64,000 nucleotides of DNA from Actinomycetota bacterium. Lineage in GTDB: Bacteria > Actinomycetota > Acidimicrobiia > Acidimicrobiales > Ilumatobacteraceae. The notes beneath the pieces were generated by a model. The model saw only the letters and a list, made by a program, of their open reading frames with translations. It was not told the origin of the DNA and did not search any database. The translations under genes were made by a program, and so were the position numbers. Positions 32,177 through 40,862 of the stretch are shown here, in pieces (the stretch's first letter is position 1; each line of letters begins with the position of its first letter). The stretch covers positions 62,001-126,000 of the forward strand of contig JAUSLV010000026.1 in NCBI GenBank assembly GCA_030645495.1. The letters are read 5' to 3'.

Positions 32177-33493
32177 ATGACGATCACGTACGACCCCAAG
32201 CACCCGCAGTACCTCGACGAAGCCGACGTGCGTCACGAACTCACCCGCGTGTACGACCTGTGCCACGGCTGCCGGTTGTGCTTCAAGTTCTGCACCTCGT
32301 TCCCCACGCTGTTCGAGATGATCGATCGTCACGACGACCAGGATGCGGGCCGCCTCACCCCGGCCCAGCAAGACCAGGTCATCGACGAGTGCTTCCAGTG
32401 CAAGCTCTGTTACGTGAACTGCCCGTACATTCCCGAGTTGCACGAGTGGGCGCTCGACTTCCCCAGGCTGATGCTGCGCGCCGACGCGATGCGCCACGCC
32501 AATGGCCAGGTGTCGCTGCGCCAGAAGGCCACCAACACGGTGATGGGCCACACCGATCTGATGGGTAGGGCCGCCACGATGGCCGCGCCGCTGGCCAACA
32601 AGATGATCGGCGCCAAGCCCGACTCGCTGGTGCGCAAGGTGATGCAGGCCACCACCGGCGTGTCCGCAGTGCGCATGCTGCCGCCCTATGCCCGCCAACG
32701 GTTCACCACGTGGTTCAAGAACCGGCCGAAGCTGCGTATCGCCAAGCGCCAGGGCAAAGTGGCGGTCTTCCCCACCTGCCTCGTGGAGTACCAGGCACCG
32801 GCGATCGGCCACGACCTGGTGAAGGTGTACGAGCGCAACGGCGTGGAGTGCACCCTTGCCGACACCACCGCCTGCTGTGGCGCCCCGTACCTGCACAGCG
32901 GCGACATGGAGGCGTTCACCAAGATTGCCGAGAAGAACGTGAAGGCGCTGGCGCAGACCGTGCGCAAGGGCAACGACATCGTCGTGCCGCAGCCCACGTG
33001 CGGCTATGTGCTCAAGAAGGACTACGTCGACTACGTGGGCGGCGAAGATGCGAAGCTGGTGTCGCAGCATACGTTCGACGCGGCCGAGTACCTGATGAAG
33101 CTGCACAAGGCCGACGGCACGTCGCTCGACACCGACTTCACCGGCTTCGTGCCCGAGACCGTGGCGTACCACACGCCCTGCCACCTGAAGGCGCAGAACA
33201 TCGGCCTGAAGAGCCGCGACCTGATCAAGCTCACCGGCGCCAAGGTGAAGCTGGTGCAGCAGTGCAGCGGCATCGACGGCATGTGGGGCCTGCGCGCCGA
33301 GAACACCGACATCAGCGTGCCGATCGCCCGCAAGCTGGCCGACGAGATCCACAAGGCGGGTGGCGATGTCGTCGCCGGCGACTGCCACCTGGCCAACACC
33401 GCCATCAACGAACAGACGGGCGAGGTGCCGTTGCACCCATTGCAGCTGATCGCCCGCGCCTACGGCATCGCCGAAGAGGAGACCACGAAGTGA
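32177..33493 (+). CDS. Fe-S oxidoreductase, GlpC/HdrD-like (two 4Fe-4S plus CCG domains)
   Basis: 438 residues. An N-terminal bacterial ferredoxin-type pair is seen in [11 protein letters not shown] (~35) and [12 protein letters not shown] (~75). Two CCG domains follow ([14 protein letters not shown] ~235; CHLKAQ... with VQQCSGID ~340-375), as in GlpC and heterodisulfide reductase subunit D. It should pass electrons, probably from a quinol or flavoprotein, to a partner. ATG 32177 is the start ([10 protein letters not shown]). It is translationally coupled to the DUF3501 gene (GTGA overlap). Its recurrent partners rubrerythrin and DUF3501 suggest it feeds electrons to peroxide reduction. Confidence 0.88.
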   Translation: MTITYDPKHPQYLDEADVRHELTRVYDLCHGCRLCFKFCTSFPTLFEMIDRHDDQDAGRLTPAQQDQVIDECFQCKLCYVNCPYIPELHEWALDFPRLMLRADAMRHANGQVSLRQKATNTVMGHTDLMGRAATMAAPLANKMIGAKPDSLVRKVMQATTGVSAVRMLPPYARQRFTTWFKNRPKLRIAKRQGKVAVFPTCLVEYQAPAIGHDLVKVYERNGVECTLADTTACCGAPYLHSGDMEAFTKIAEKNVKALAQTVRKGNDIVVPQPTCGYVLKKDYVDYVGGEDAKLVSQHTFDAAEYLMKLHKADGTSLDTDFTGFVPETVAYHTPCHLKAQNIGLKSRDLIKLTGAKVKLVQQCSGIDGMWGLRAENTDISVPIARKLADEIHKAGGDVVAGDCHLANTAINEQTGEVPLHPLQLIARAYGIAEEETTK

Positions 33494-34089
33494 CCACGCA
33501 GACCGCCGGCCGCAAGCTCACGGTGGCCGACATCGCCGACGCCCGCGCGTACGAACGCGAGCGCGACCAGTTCCGCGCCCACGTGATCGAGCTGAAGCGC
33601 AAGCGCCGTGTCCACGTGGGCACGGTGGTCACGCTGTTGTTCGAGAACCGCGACACGATGCGTTTCCAGGTGCAGGAGATGGCCCGCGCCGAGCGGATCC
33701 TCACCGACGAGGGCATTCAAGAAGAGCTCGACGTGTACAACCCGATGATCCCCGAGGCGGGCCAGCTGTGCGCCACGATGTTCATCGAGCTCACCTCCGA
33801 CGACGAGATGCGCGAGTGGTTGCCGAAGCTGGTGGGTGTCGAGCAGGCCGTGCAGTTCCGCTTGGCCAACGGCGACGTCGTGCGCTGCACGGTCGACCCG
33901 CAGCACGCCAGCCAGCTCACTCGCGAACACGTCACCGCCGCCGTGCACTACGTGACGTTCGAGTTCACGCCCGCCCAGGTGGCCGCGTTCGGTGAGGGCA
34001 CCCTGCTGGAGATCACGCACCCCGCGTACCTCGAAGCGGTCGAACTGGCCCCCGCCACCCTCGCCGAACTCCGCGCCGACCTCGGCTGA
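33490..34089 (+). CDS. DUF3501 family protein
   Basis: 199 residues of a conserved family without a known activity. It starts at GTG 33490, overlapping the Fe-S oxidoreductase stop. Visible features are a basic N-terminal helix (ERERDQFRAHVIELKRKRRV), the conserved FENRDTMRFQVQEM stretch, then EELDVYNPMIPEAGQLCATM and a C-terminal beta-rich half. No metal-site Cys pairs or membrane spans are seen. From prior knowledge, DUF3501 genes are commonly found next to rubrerythrin and this type of Fe-S protein, which holds here. Confidence 0.85.
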   Translation: MTTQTAGRKLTVADIADARAYERERDQFRAHVIELKRKRRVHVGTVVTLLFENRDTMRFQVQEMARAERILTDEGIQEELDVYNPMIPEAGQLCATMFIELTSDDEMREWLPKLVGVEQAVQFRLANGDVVRCTVDPQHASQLTREHVTAAVHYVTFEFTPAQVAAFGEGTLLEITHPAYLEAVELAPATLAELRADLG

Positions 34090-34140
34090 CCGGCCGTCGG
34101 CGGCCGCGTGGCCGCGCGCAGAAAAGACACAAATTGGGCC

Positions 34141-34170
34141 TTTACCAGCGGTGTGGCGTGACCCTAGATT
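34141..34170 (+). promoter_or_regulatory. Probable promoter of the WhiB gene
   Basis: TTTACC (34141-34146), an 18-base spacer and TAGATT (34165-34170). This gives a 5' leader of about 45 bases ending in the GGGGGA ribosome site before GTG 34223. A small GC stem (34100-34115) separates it from the upstream operon. Confidence 0.4.
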
Positions 34171-34222
34171 CGTGCCGTTGCCGGGGGTCCTCTCGGTAGC
34201 GACGATGATGGGGGACATTTTC

Positions 34223-34462
34223 GTGTCGGCCAAAGAGATCAATTGGCGTCAACTGGGTGCCTGCCGGGGCCTCGAGCCCAGCATCTTCTATCCGGACGAC
34301 GACGACGAGGGCCTGGAGGCCAAGTCGGTGTGCGCCGAGTGCGGCGTGCGCGTGGCGTGCCTCGAGTACGCCCTGCAGGTGCGCGAGAAGGCCGGTGTGT
34401 GGGGTGGCGCCACCGAGCGCGAGCGCCGCCGCCTCATCCGTCAGCGTCGTCGCACTGCATAA
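34223..34462 (+). CDS. WhiB family iron-sulfur regulator
   Basis: 79 residues with the four cluster-binding Cys (C14, C37, C40, C46; GACRG and CAECGVRVAC) and the GVWGG turn (58-62) followed by a basic tail (RERRRLIRQRRR) for DNA contact. WhiB proteins bind a 4Fe-4S cluster, sense O2/NO or redox, and act with the principal sigma factor. The start is GTG 34223 because GGGGGA lies 8 bases upstream and the product begins like other WhiB proteins; ATG 34205/34208 would add an N-terminal tail. It stands alone between the DUF3501 gene and trpD. Confidence 0.94.
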   Translation: MSAKEINWRQLGACRGLEPSIFYPDDDDEGLEAKSVCAECGVRVACLEYALQVREKAGVWGGATERERRRLIRQRRRTA

Positions 34463-34503
34463 GGCCTTCGCGGCTCGCGGCGCGACTGCCTAGCCTGCAC
34501 GCC

Positions 34504-35565
34504 ATGAGTGCACTCGACGAACTGGGCGGCTGGCCCGCGCTGCTGACGGAACTGCTCGACAAGCACGACCTTCCGGCGGCGCACGCACGGGCAGCGATGG
34601 CCACGATCCTGGCCGGCGAGGCCACGGCCGCGCAGCTGATCGGGTTCGTGGTGGCATTGCGCGCCAAGGGCGAGTCACCCGAGGAGCTGTCGGGTCTGCT
34701 CGACGCGGTGCTGGAGGCGGCCACGATCGTGCCGCTGCCGCCCGAACTGCGCGACCGGGCAGTCGACATCGTGGGCACCGGTGGCGACCGCAGCCACAGC
34801 ATCAACGTCAGCACGATGGCGGCCATCGTCACCGCCGGTGCCGGTGTGCCGGTGTGCAAGCACGGCGCCCGCGCCGCCAGCTCGCAGTGCGGTACGGCCG
34901 ACGTGCTGGAGGCGTTGGGCATCGCGATCGAGCTGTCGCCCGAGGGCGTGCTGCGCTGCGTGGAAGACGTCGGTATCGGCTTCTGTCTCGCGCCGCGCTA
35001 CCACCCGGCCTTCCGCTTCGCCGCCCCCAGCCGCCGCGAGATCGGTATCCCCACGGTGTTCAACCTGCTGGGGCCGATGGCCAACCCTGGCCGCGTGAAG
35101 CGGCAGCTGATCGGCGTGGCCAACCCGGGTGTGGCCGAGCGGATGCTGGCCTCGCTACGCCTGCACGGCTCGCACCGTGCATGGGTGGTGCACGGCAGCG
35201 GCCTCGACGAGCTCACCACCACGGGGCCGTCCACGGTGCTGGCGCTCGACGACGACAACGTGCACACGTTCGTCGTCGACGCGGTCGATCTCGGCTTGGC
35301 CCCGGCGATCATGGACGAATTGGTGGGTGGCACGCCCGACGTGAACGCGCAGGTGGTGCGCAACGTGTTGGCCGGCCAGCACGGCCCGCACCGCAACATC
35401 GTGGTGCTCAACGCGGCGGCGGCCCTCGTGGTGGCCGGTGTGGCCGACACGTTGGAGGAAGGCCTGGCGCGAGCGATCGAGTCGGTCGACTCCGGTTCGG
35501 CCGCGGCCACACTCGAGCGTTGGGCAGCGGTGTCGCAACAGGCTGCCGAGGAGCTCGGGCGTTGA
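34504..35565 (+). CDS. trpD: Anthranilate phosphoribosyltransferase
   Basis: 353 residues. The PRPP-binding loop is VGTGGDRSHSINVST (~85-100), followed by CKHGARAASSQCGTADVLEALG and the Mg site VHGSGLDELTT. It catalyses the second step of tryptophan synthesis, joining anthranilate to PRPP. The ATG at 34504 lies 7 bases after TAGCCT (34491-34496), suggesting a leaderless mRNA. No other trp genes are nearby. It is followed after 13 bases by the homoserine-kinase-like gene. Confidence 0.96.
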   Translation: MSALDELGGWPALLTELLDKHDLPAAHARAAMATILAGEATAAQLIGFVVALRAKGESPEELSGLLDAVLEAATIVPLPPELRDRAVDIVGTGGDRSHSINVSTMAAIVTAGAGVPVCKHGARAASSQCGTADVLEALGIAIELSPEGVLRCVEDVGIGFCLAPRYHPAFRFAAPSRREIGIPTVFNLLGPMANPGRVKRQLIGVANPGVAERMLASLRLHGSHRAWVVHGSGLDELTTTGPSTVLALDDDNVHTFVVDAVDLGLAPAIMDELVGGTPDVNAQVVRNVLAGQHGPHRNIVVLNAAAALVVAGVADTLEEGLARAIESVDSGSAAATLERWAAVSQQAAEELGR

Positions 35566-35578
35566 TGCGCACCGGTCG

Positions 35579-36412
35579 ATGATCGCTCGGGTGCCGGCCT
35601 CGTCGGCCAACCTCGGCCCGGGGTTCGACACGCTGGGCATGGCCCTGTCGCTGTACGCAGAGGTGGGTCTCGGCGATCCTGTCGACGACGGCGGCCGCCC
35701 GGCCGACGACCATCATCCGGCGATGGTGGCGTTCCGACGCTTGGGCGGGCATGGCGCGCTGTGGGTGCGCTCGCCAATTCCGATGGGCAGGGGCATGGGC
35801 TTCAGTGGCGCCGTTCGTGTGGGCGGGCTGGTGGCCGCGCACGCGCAGCGCCACGGTGCCGACCCGGAGCTACTGGATGCGGCCCGCACGGAACTGTTGG
35901 GCCACGCCACCGAGTTGGAAGGGCATGGCGACAACGTCGCCGCCTCGCTGTTCGGCGGGGTGGTGGCCACGGCCGGTGGGCGGGCCGTGCGCATCCGCCT
36001 GTCGATCGACCCGGCGATGGTGATGTGGGTGCCGTCGTTCGTCACCAGCACCGACCAGTCGCGGGCGGCGTTACCGGCACAGGTGCCGCTGGCCGACGTG
36101 GTGTTCAACATCGGGCGCACCGCGCTGCTGGTGGCCGCGCTCGCCGCCGGCGACATCGACATCCTGCGCACCGCCACCGAGGATCGCCTGCATCAGGATC
36201 GGCGCCTGGCAGCGGCCCTGCCGTCGCGGGCGGCGCTGCAGGCTGCGCTCGCTGCCGGGGCGTGGGCCGCGTGGCTCAGCGGCTCGGGGCCGACGGTGGC
36301 GGTGATGTGCGCGGTCGACGAGGCCGAGGCGATCGCGGCCGCGTTGCCCAACGACGGCCACACCAAGATCCTGCGCATCGACCACGCCGGCGCGACGATC
36401 GAAGCCGGCTGA
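35579..36412 (+). CDS. thrB: Homoserine kinase (GHMP kinase family)
   Basis: 277 residues. It begins with the homoserine kinase signature VPASSANLGPGFDTLGMAL. The GHMP phosphate loop is SPIPMGRGMGFSGA, an unusual variant of the PxxxGLGSSAA consensus with Phe-Ser-Gly in place of Ser-Ser-Ala. The C-terminal GHMP motif reads WLSGSGPTVAVMC. It should phosphorylate homoserine in threonine synthesis; the altered loop leaves some doubt about substrate or rate. It sits right behind trpD, without hom or thrC nearby. Confidence 0.82.
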   Translation: MIARVPASSANLGPGFDTLGMALSLYAEVGLGDPVDDGGRPADDHHPAMVAFRRLGGHGALWVRSPIPMGRGMGFSGAVRVGGLVAAHAQRHGADPELLDAARTELLGHATELEGHGDNVAASLFGGVVATAGGRAVRIRLSIDPAMVMWVPSFVTSTDQSRAALPAQVPLADVVFNIGRTALLVAALAAGDIDILRTATEDRLHQDRRLAAALPSRAALQAALAAGAWAAWLSGSGPTVAVMCAVDEAEAIAAALPNDGHTKILRIDHAGATIEAG

Positions 36413-36440
36413 TCCCGCGGCCCGGTTCAGGCGGCCAAAT

Positions 36441-38105
36441 TCAGGCGGCCGGTTGCAGGTTGCTGGCGGGTTCGAGACGGGTGACCTCGCGCACGGGCAC
36501 GGCCGGCCAGCTCCACTCGCCGCTGCACCACAGCAGCCGCGCGTGGAAGCTGGCCCGTTCCACCGCCCGCGCCAGGCACAACACTTCGTCGGCTGCTTGG
36601 CGGGGGAGTGGTGTGGGGAAGGGCGGCACATCGGGTGGCGCGAGTTCGAGCCCGGTGGGCAGCTGGCCCACGCCATGGGCGCTGATCAGTACGCCGTCGC
36701 GGATGTGCAGCACGGTGTCGTGCAGCTCGACCCCGGTGTCGCCCGCCGCGCGCAGCTGATCGATCAGCCGTTGGCGGGTGACCGCGCTGGCGAACGAATT
36801 GGCGCGGTCGCGCATGGAGGCGGCCTCCTCGTAGCGGCGCTCGGTGGACAGCGAGGCCACCTTGCGCCACAGCGGATCGAGCACGAGGTGCGGTGCCGCG
36901 GTGAGCGCGGCCACGACCTGGCCCACCACCCGCCAGTACGTGGCCTCGTCGGCGTTGCCGCTGCACGGGCACATCGCCACGCCCAGGCGGGCGCCCGAGC
37001 AGGGGGAGGCACCCTCGGCAGCTGTGTAGTTCTTGCCGATGCGGGTGTTGCAGCGGCGGATGGGCAGCGCGGACTGGATCGCCTCGATCACGGTGGCGGC
37101 CGCGGCCCGCGACGACAGCGGGCCGAGGTGCACGCCGGTGGCCGCGGGCTCGTTGGTGATCACCAGGCGCGGCCATTGCTCGTCGGTGGTGAGGCGCACG
37201 TAGGCGTACTTGTTCCAGGTGGTGCCCACCCGGTTGTAGCGCGGGTTGAGGCGGTGCAGGTAGCGCAGTTCGAGCACTTCGGCGCTGATCGGTTCGTGCG
37301 CCACGGTGTGCGCCAACCGTTGCGTCTCGCGCAGCAGCGGGCCGATCTTGCGCCGGTCGTCGCTGCTGAAGTAGCTGCGCACGCGCTGGCGCAGGTTGGT
37401 GGCCTTGCCCACGTAGAGCACCTCGTCGTTGGCGCCGAGGAAGCGGTACACGCCGGGGGAGCGCGGCAGGGTGTGGGTGAGCTTCAGCTTGCCCGCCTGC
37501 GGGTGGCCGCCCATCGTGGGCAGCACCACCAGGTCGTCGAGGCCCAACACACCCAGGCCCGCAGCCCGCTCGAGCAGCAGGTGCAGCAGATCGACCGTGG
37601 CGAGTGCATCGTCGAGCGCGCGGTGCGACGGGCGGTGGTCGAGCCGGAAGCGAGCGGCCAGCGTGCCCAACCGGCAGTCGGGCGTTTCGTCGCGCACCAG
37701 CCGGCGGGCGAGGGGCAGCGTGTCGACGATGGTGTTGCGGAACGCGGAGCGGTCGCTGCGCAGCATGGCGGCGTTGATGAACGCCATGTCGAAGCCGACG
37801 TTGTGGCCGACGATGACCGCGTCGCCGATGAACTCTTGCAGGGTGGGCAGCACGGTCTCGATGCGCGGCGCGGTGGCCACCATCGACTGGGTGATGCCGG
37901 TGAGCATCGTGATCGTGGGCGGGATCGCCCGGCCCGGGTTCACCAGCGTGGCCATGGTGCCCAGGCACTGCCCACCCTTCACCTTCACCACGCCGACCTC
38001 GGTGATCAGGTCGGTGCCTCGGTCGCCGCCGGTGGTTTCGATGTCGAGCACGCAGAACGTGACGTCGGCCAGCGGGGTACCGAGATCGTCGAACGAGCGT
38101 TGCAC
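36441..38105 (-). CDS. DEDDh exonuclease fused to a UvrC-like GIY-YIG domain
   Basis: 554 residues. Residues ~10-185 are a polymerase-III-epsilon-type 3'-5' exonuclease: VLDIETTG (Exo I), VGHNVGFDMAF (Exo II), HRALDDALAT (Exo III). Residues ~215-300 are a GIY-YIG domain (SPGVYRFLG, LYVGKATNLRQRVRSYF) as in UvrC and Cho. A Cys-bearing segment (PCSGARLGVAMCPCSG) and a UvrB-contact-like stretch (EEAASMRDRANSFA) follow. This matches the mycobacterial Rv2191-type protein, thought to act in DNA repair. GTG 38105 is chosen; longer frames are shadows of the divergent NYN gene. Confidence 0.9.
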   Translation of the reverse strand: MQRSFDDLGTPLADVTFCVLDIETTGGDRGTDLITEVGVVKVKGGQCLGTMATLVNPGRAIPPTITMLTGITQSMVATAPRIETVLPTLQEFIGDAVIVGHNVGFDMAFINAAMLRSDRSAFRNTIVDTLPLARRLVRDETPDCRLGTLAARFRLDHRPSHRALDDALATVDLLHLLLERAAGLGVLGLDDLVVLPTMGGHPQAGKLKLTHTLPRSPGVYRFLGANDEVLYVGKATNLRQRVRSYFSSDDRRKIGPLLRETQRLAHTVAHEPISAEVLELRYLHRLNPRYNRVGTTWNKYAYVRLTTDEQWPRLVITNEPAATGVHLGPLSSRAAAATVIEAIQSALPIRRCNTRIGKNYTAAEGASPCSGARLGVAMCPCSGNADEATYWRVVGQVVAALTAAPHLVLDPLWRKVASLSTERRYEEAASMRDRANSFASAVTRQRLIDQLRAAGDTGVELHDTVLHIRDGVLISAHGVGQLPTGLELAPPDVPPFPTPLPRQAADEVLCLARAVERASFHARLLWCSGEWSWPAVPVREVTRLEPASNLQPAA

Positions 38106-38240
38106 AACTGCACAGCAGAGCACGAACACCCGTTCGTCGTCAAGAACAGACGTTCGTGAGGGTGTGGTGCGGCGCGTCGGTGGGGGGCAGGGGCCGTGGG
38201 GCCGCGCTCGCCGGCAGCGCCTCGGCACTAGATTGGGCGG

Positions 38241-39485
38241 GTGCCGCCCGACGCCGAACCCGACTCCGGTTCGGCACCGCAACTGCCCGACGGCGCGTTG
38301 CGGTCGGCGCTCGAGTTCGTGGTGCTGGTGGTGGCCGCCGGGCAGAAGACCCGTCCGCCGCTGGTGTTCCCGGCCGGGTTGAAGCCGTACCTGAAGTTCC
38401 AGGCGCTGCCCGGGGCCGCTCTGGCCAAGGTGCGCGCGGTGGTGGACGCCGATGCCGACTTCCTGCGTCGCCTCGGCACCGTGGCCACCACCGACCTCGT
38501 GGACGACGTGGGCATGTTGTGGCTCACTCGCCCCGACGGGTGGTTGGCCGAGGCAGCCGCGCTGGCCGAGGCGCAGGCCGCCGCGCAGCAGGCCGACGAT
38601 GCCGCCACCGTGCTGCGCCGCGAGCAGAAGCGCCGCGAGGCGGCCGAGGCCGCAGCCGCGAGGTGGCGGGTCGACCTGGTGCTCGCTCGCGAGCAACTCG
38701 ACGATGAGCGCCGCGAGCGCGCGAACGCCGAGACTGCCCTGCGCCAGGCACGTGCCGACCTGGCCACGGCGCGGGCGCGCATCGCCGAGGTGGAGCGGAT
38801 GGCGCAGCGCAAGGTGGCCGGCGCCGAGATGGTGGGTGCGCGGGCCGAGGCGATCGACCACGACCTGGCCGCGCTGCGTGCCGACCTGGCGGCGGTGACC
38901 GAGGCTCGCGACGCGGCGCTCGCCGAACGGGCCGCGGTGCACACCGGCGGCCCGGTGGACCTCGAGCGGGTGCGGGTGCTGCTGACCGAGGCGCTGACGC
39001 TGGCGAAGGGTGCCTCGCCGAAGGCCAGGCGCAAGCAGCGCAAGCCGTTGGCCGTGCCCGGTGGTGTGTACCTCGACAGCGACGCGGCCACAGCGCACCT
39101 CTTGCGCTCCGCAGACGCGGTGGTGCTAGTGGACGGCTACAACGTGGCCAAGCTCGGCTGGCCGACGCTGACGCTCGAGCAACAGCGCACGAAGTGCATC
39201 GACGCCGCCGAGAACCTGGCCCGTCGCTGGGGCACGCTCGTGCACATCGTGTTCGACGGGGCCAGCGTGGTGGGTGCCACCGCCGACCGCCGCCGCCTGG
39301 TGCGGGTGAGCTACTCGCCCGAAGGCGTGACCGCCGACGACGTGCTGCGCGCCGAGGTGGCCTCGATCGACGCCGACCGGCCGGTGGTGGTGGTCACCAA
39401 CGACCAAGCGGTGCTCGCCGACGTGCGCGTCGCCGGGGCCAACACCGTCAGCAGCGACGCCTTTCTCGCCGCCGCCCGCCGCTGA
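38241..39485 (+). CDS. NYN-domain (YacP-like) nuclease with long coiled coil
   Basis: 414 residues. The N-terminal ~80 residues are a small alpha domain (KPYLKFQALPGAALAKVRAV). Residues ~110-235 are an Ala/Arg/Glu-rich coiled coil. Residues ~285-410 are the NYN/PIN-like ribonuclease domain: VVLVDGYNVAKLGWP, VHIVFDGA, VVVVTNDQAVLADV, with the Asp residues of a metal-dependent RNase. YacP/Rae1 relatives cleave mRNA on the ribosome, but those lack this coiled coil. GTG 38241 lies 6 bases after TAGATT (38229-38234), again leaderless. It is divergent from the exonuclease/UvrC-like gene. Confidence 0.85.
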   Translation: MPPDAEPDSGSAPQLPDGALRSALEFVVLVVAAGQKTRPPLVFPAGLKPYLKFQALPGAALAKVRAVVDADADFLRRLGTVATTDLVDDVGMLWLTRPDGWLAEAAALAEAQAAAQQADDAATVLRREQKRREAAEAAAARWRVDLVLAREQLDDERRERANAETALRQARADLATARARIAEVERMAQRKVAGAEMVGARAEAIDHDLAALRADLAAVTEARDAALAERAAVHTGGPVDLERVRVLLTEALTLAKGASPKARRKQRKPLAVPGGVYLDSDAATAHLLRSADAVVLVDGYNVAKLGWPTLTLEQQRTKCIDAAENLARRWGTLVHIVFDGASVVGATADRRRLVRVSYSPEGVTADDVLRAEVASIDADRPVVVVTNDQAVLADVRVAGANTVSSDAFLAAARR

Positions 39486-39541
39486 CGCTGACGGCGATTC
39501 TGCGCGGGCACTCCGTCACACCCCTCGTGTTGGATGAGGGC

Positions 39542-39736
39542 ATGTCCGACTTCCTCATCTCCTGCGACACCTGCGTGATGGACGGCAGTGCCGACTGCGC
39601 CGATTGCGTGGTCACCCACCTGCTCTCCCCGGCGCCTCGCGAGGCCGTCGTGTTGAACCTTGCCGAGGTGCGGGCGATGCGCCTGCTCGCAGAGGCCGGA
39701 ATGGTGCCTACGCTGCGACATCGTGAGGCCACCTGA
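39542..39736 (+). CDS. Small Cys-rich protein
   Basis: 64 residues starting at ATG 39542. It has two CxxC pairs in CDTCVMDGSADCADCVV, likely a metal knuckle, then a helical C-terminus (EAVVLNLAEVRAMRLLAEAG). The family is common in actinobacteria but has no assigned role. Its last 14 bases overlap the start of the queG-like gene in another frame, so the two are probably co-translated. Confidence 0.75.
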   Translation: MSDFLISCDTCVMDGSADCADCVVTHLLSPAPREAVVLNLAEVRAMRLLAEAGMVPTLRHREAT

Positions 39737-40862
39737 CGCACCCCCGGCGCTGGTGGATGCCGCGTACGTGCAGGCGCTCACTCGGCTGACCGAGCCGTTC
39801 GGCATCACCCACACCGGGGTGGCCGCGGCCGACGTGCTGGGCCGTGCCCGGGCAGCGATCGAAGCCCGCCTCGCCGACGGGTTCGACGACGGCATGCAGT
39901 TCACGTTCAAGAACCCGCAGCGCTCCACCGACCCAGGGCAGGCTGTGCGTGACGCACAGTCGGTGTTCGTGGCCGCCCGCCCGTACCTGCTGGCCGAACC
40001 CGACACACCCGTCGGCCCTGCCGGTCGCGTGGCCCGCTACGCCTGGGTGGATCACTACGCGCCATTGCGCGAGGGCCTGTGGGCGGTGGCCCGTCGGCTG
40101 CGCGCCGACGGCTACAAGGCCGTGCCGTTCGCCGACGACAACAGCATCGTCGACCGCGAGATCGCCCACCGCGCCGGCATCGGCTGGTTCGGTAAGAACG
40201 CCAACCTGCTGCTTCCCGGCGCCGGCAGCTGGTTCGTGCTGGGCTGCGTGGTCACCACCGCACCCCTGCCCGTCGCACTCGCGCCGGTGGACGACGGGTG
40301 CGGCACGTGCCGCCGGTGCCTCGACGCGTGTCCCACAGGCGCGATCGTCGCACCAGGTGTGATCGACGGCGCGCGCTGCCTGGCGTGGGTGCTGCAGAAG
40401 CCGGGCATCATCCCTGCGCACCTGCGCGAGGCCGTGGGCGACCGGCTCTACGGCTGCGACGACTGCCAGAGCGTGTGCCCGCCCACCGTGCACTTCGGGC
40501 AGCGCTTCATCGCCAGCAGCACGGGCGAGCAGCCCACTGCCTGGCTGCCCGTGCTGCAGTTGCTGCGCGGCACCGATGAGGAAGTGCTGGCCGCATGGGG
40601 CCGCTGGTACCTGGCCGATCGCGACCCACGCTGGATCCGGCGCAATGCGCTCATCGTCCTCGGCAACACGGGTCGCGGCAACACAGCGGGTGCGGCGAGC
40701 GCACCTGCCGAGGTAAGGGCGGTGCTCGCCGACTACCTTGCACACCACGACCCCGTGCTACGCGCTCACGCCGTGTGGGCCGCACGCCGCCTGGGTTGCC
40801 ACGATCTCATGCCGCTCTCCGACCCCGATCCCGACGTACAGCACGAACTGCAGGCCCGCTGA
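39723..40862 (+). CDS. queG: Epoxyqueuosine reductase
   Basis: 379 residues. The N-terminal cobalamin-binding part includes the VARYAWVDHYAPLREGL and FADDNSIVDREIAHRAGIGW blocks. The two 4Fe-4S clusters are in CGTCRRCLDACPTGAI (~195-210) and YGCDDCQSVCPPT (~243-255). A helical C-terminus with HEAT-like repeats (DRDPRWIRRNALIVLGN, HDPVLRAHAVWAARRLG) follows, as in full-length QueG. It performs the last step of queuosine synthesis in tRNA. GTG 39723 is the likely start. No other que gene is visible in the window. The stop overlaps the next start as TGATG. Confidence 0.93.
   Translation: MRPPDAPPALVDAAYVQALTRLTEPFGITHTGVAAADVLGRARAAIEARLADGFDDGMQFTFKNPQRSTDPGQAVRDAQSVFVAARPYLLAEPDTPVGPAGRVARYAWVDHYAPLREGLWAVARRLRADGYKAVPFADDNSIVDREIAHRAGIGWFGKNANLLLPGAGSWFVLGCVVTTAPLPVALAPVDDGCGTCRRCLDACPTGAIVAPGVIDGARCLAWVLQKPGIIPAHLREAVGDRLYGCDDCQSVCPPTVHFGQRFIASSTGEQPTAWLPVLQLLRGTDEEVLAAWGRWYLADRDPRWIRRNALIVLGNTGRGNTAGAASAPAEVRAVLADYLAHHDPVLRAHAVWAARRLGCHDLMPLSDPDPDVQHELQAR

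Noticed and set aside
36441-39098. 885-residue fusion frame extending the exonuclease/UvrC-like gene
   Set aside because: The extra N-terminal 330 residues are the antisense of the divergent NYN gene; the real protein starts near 38105.
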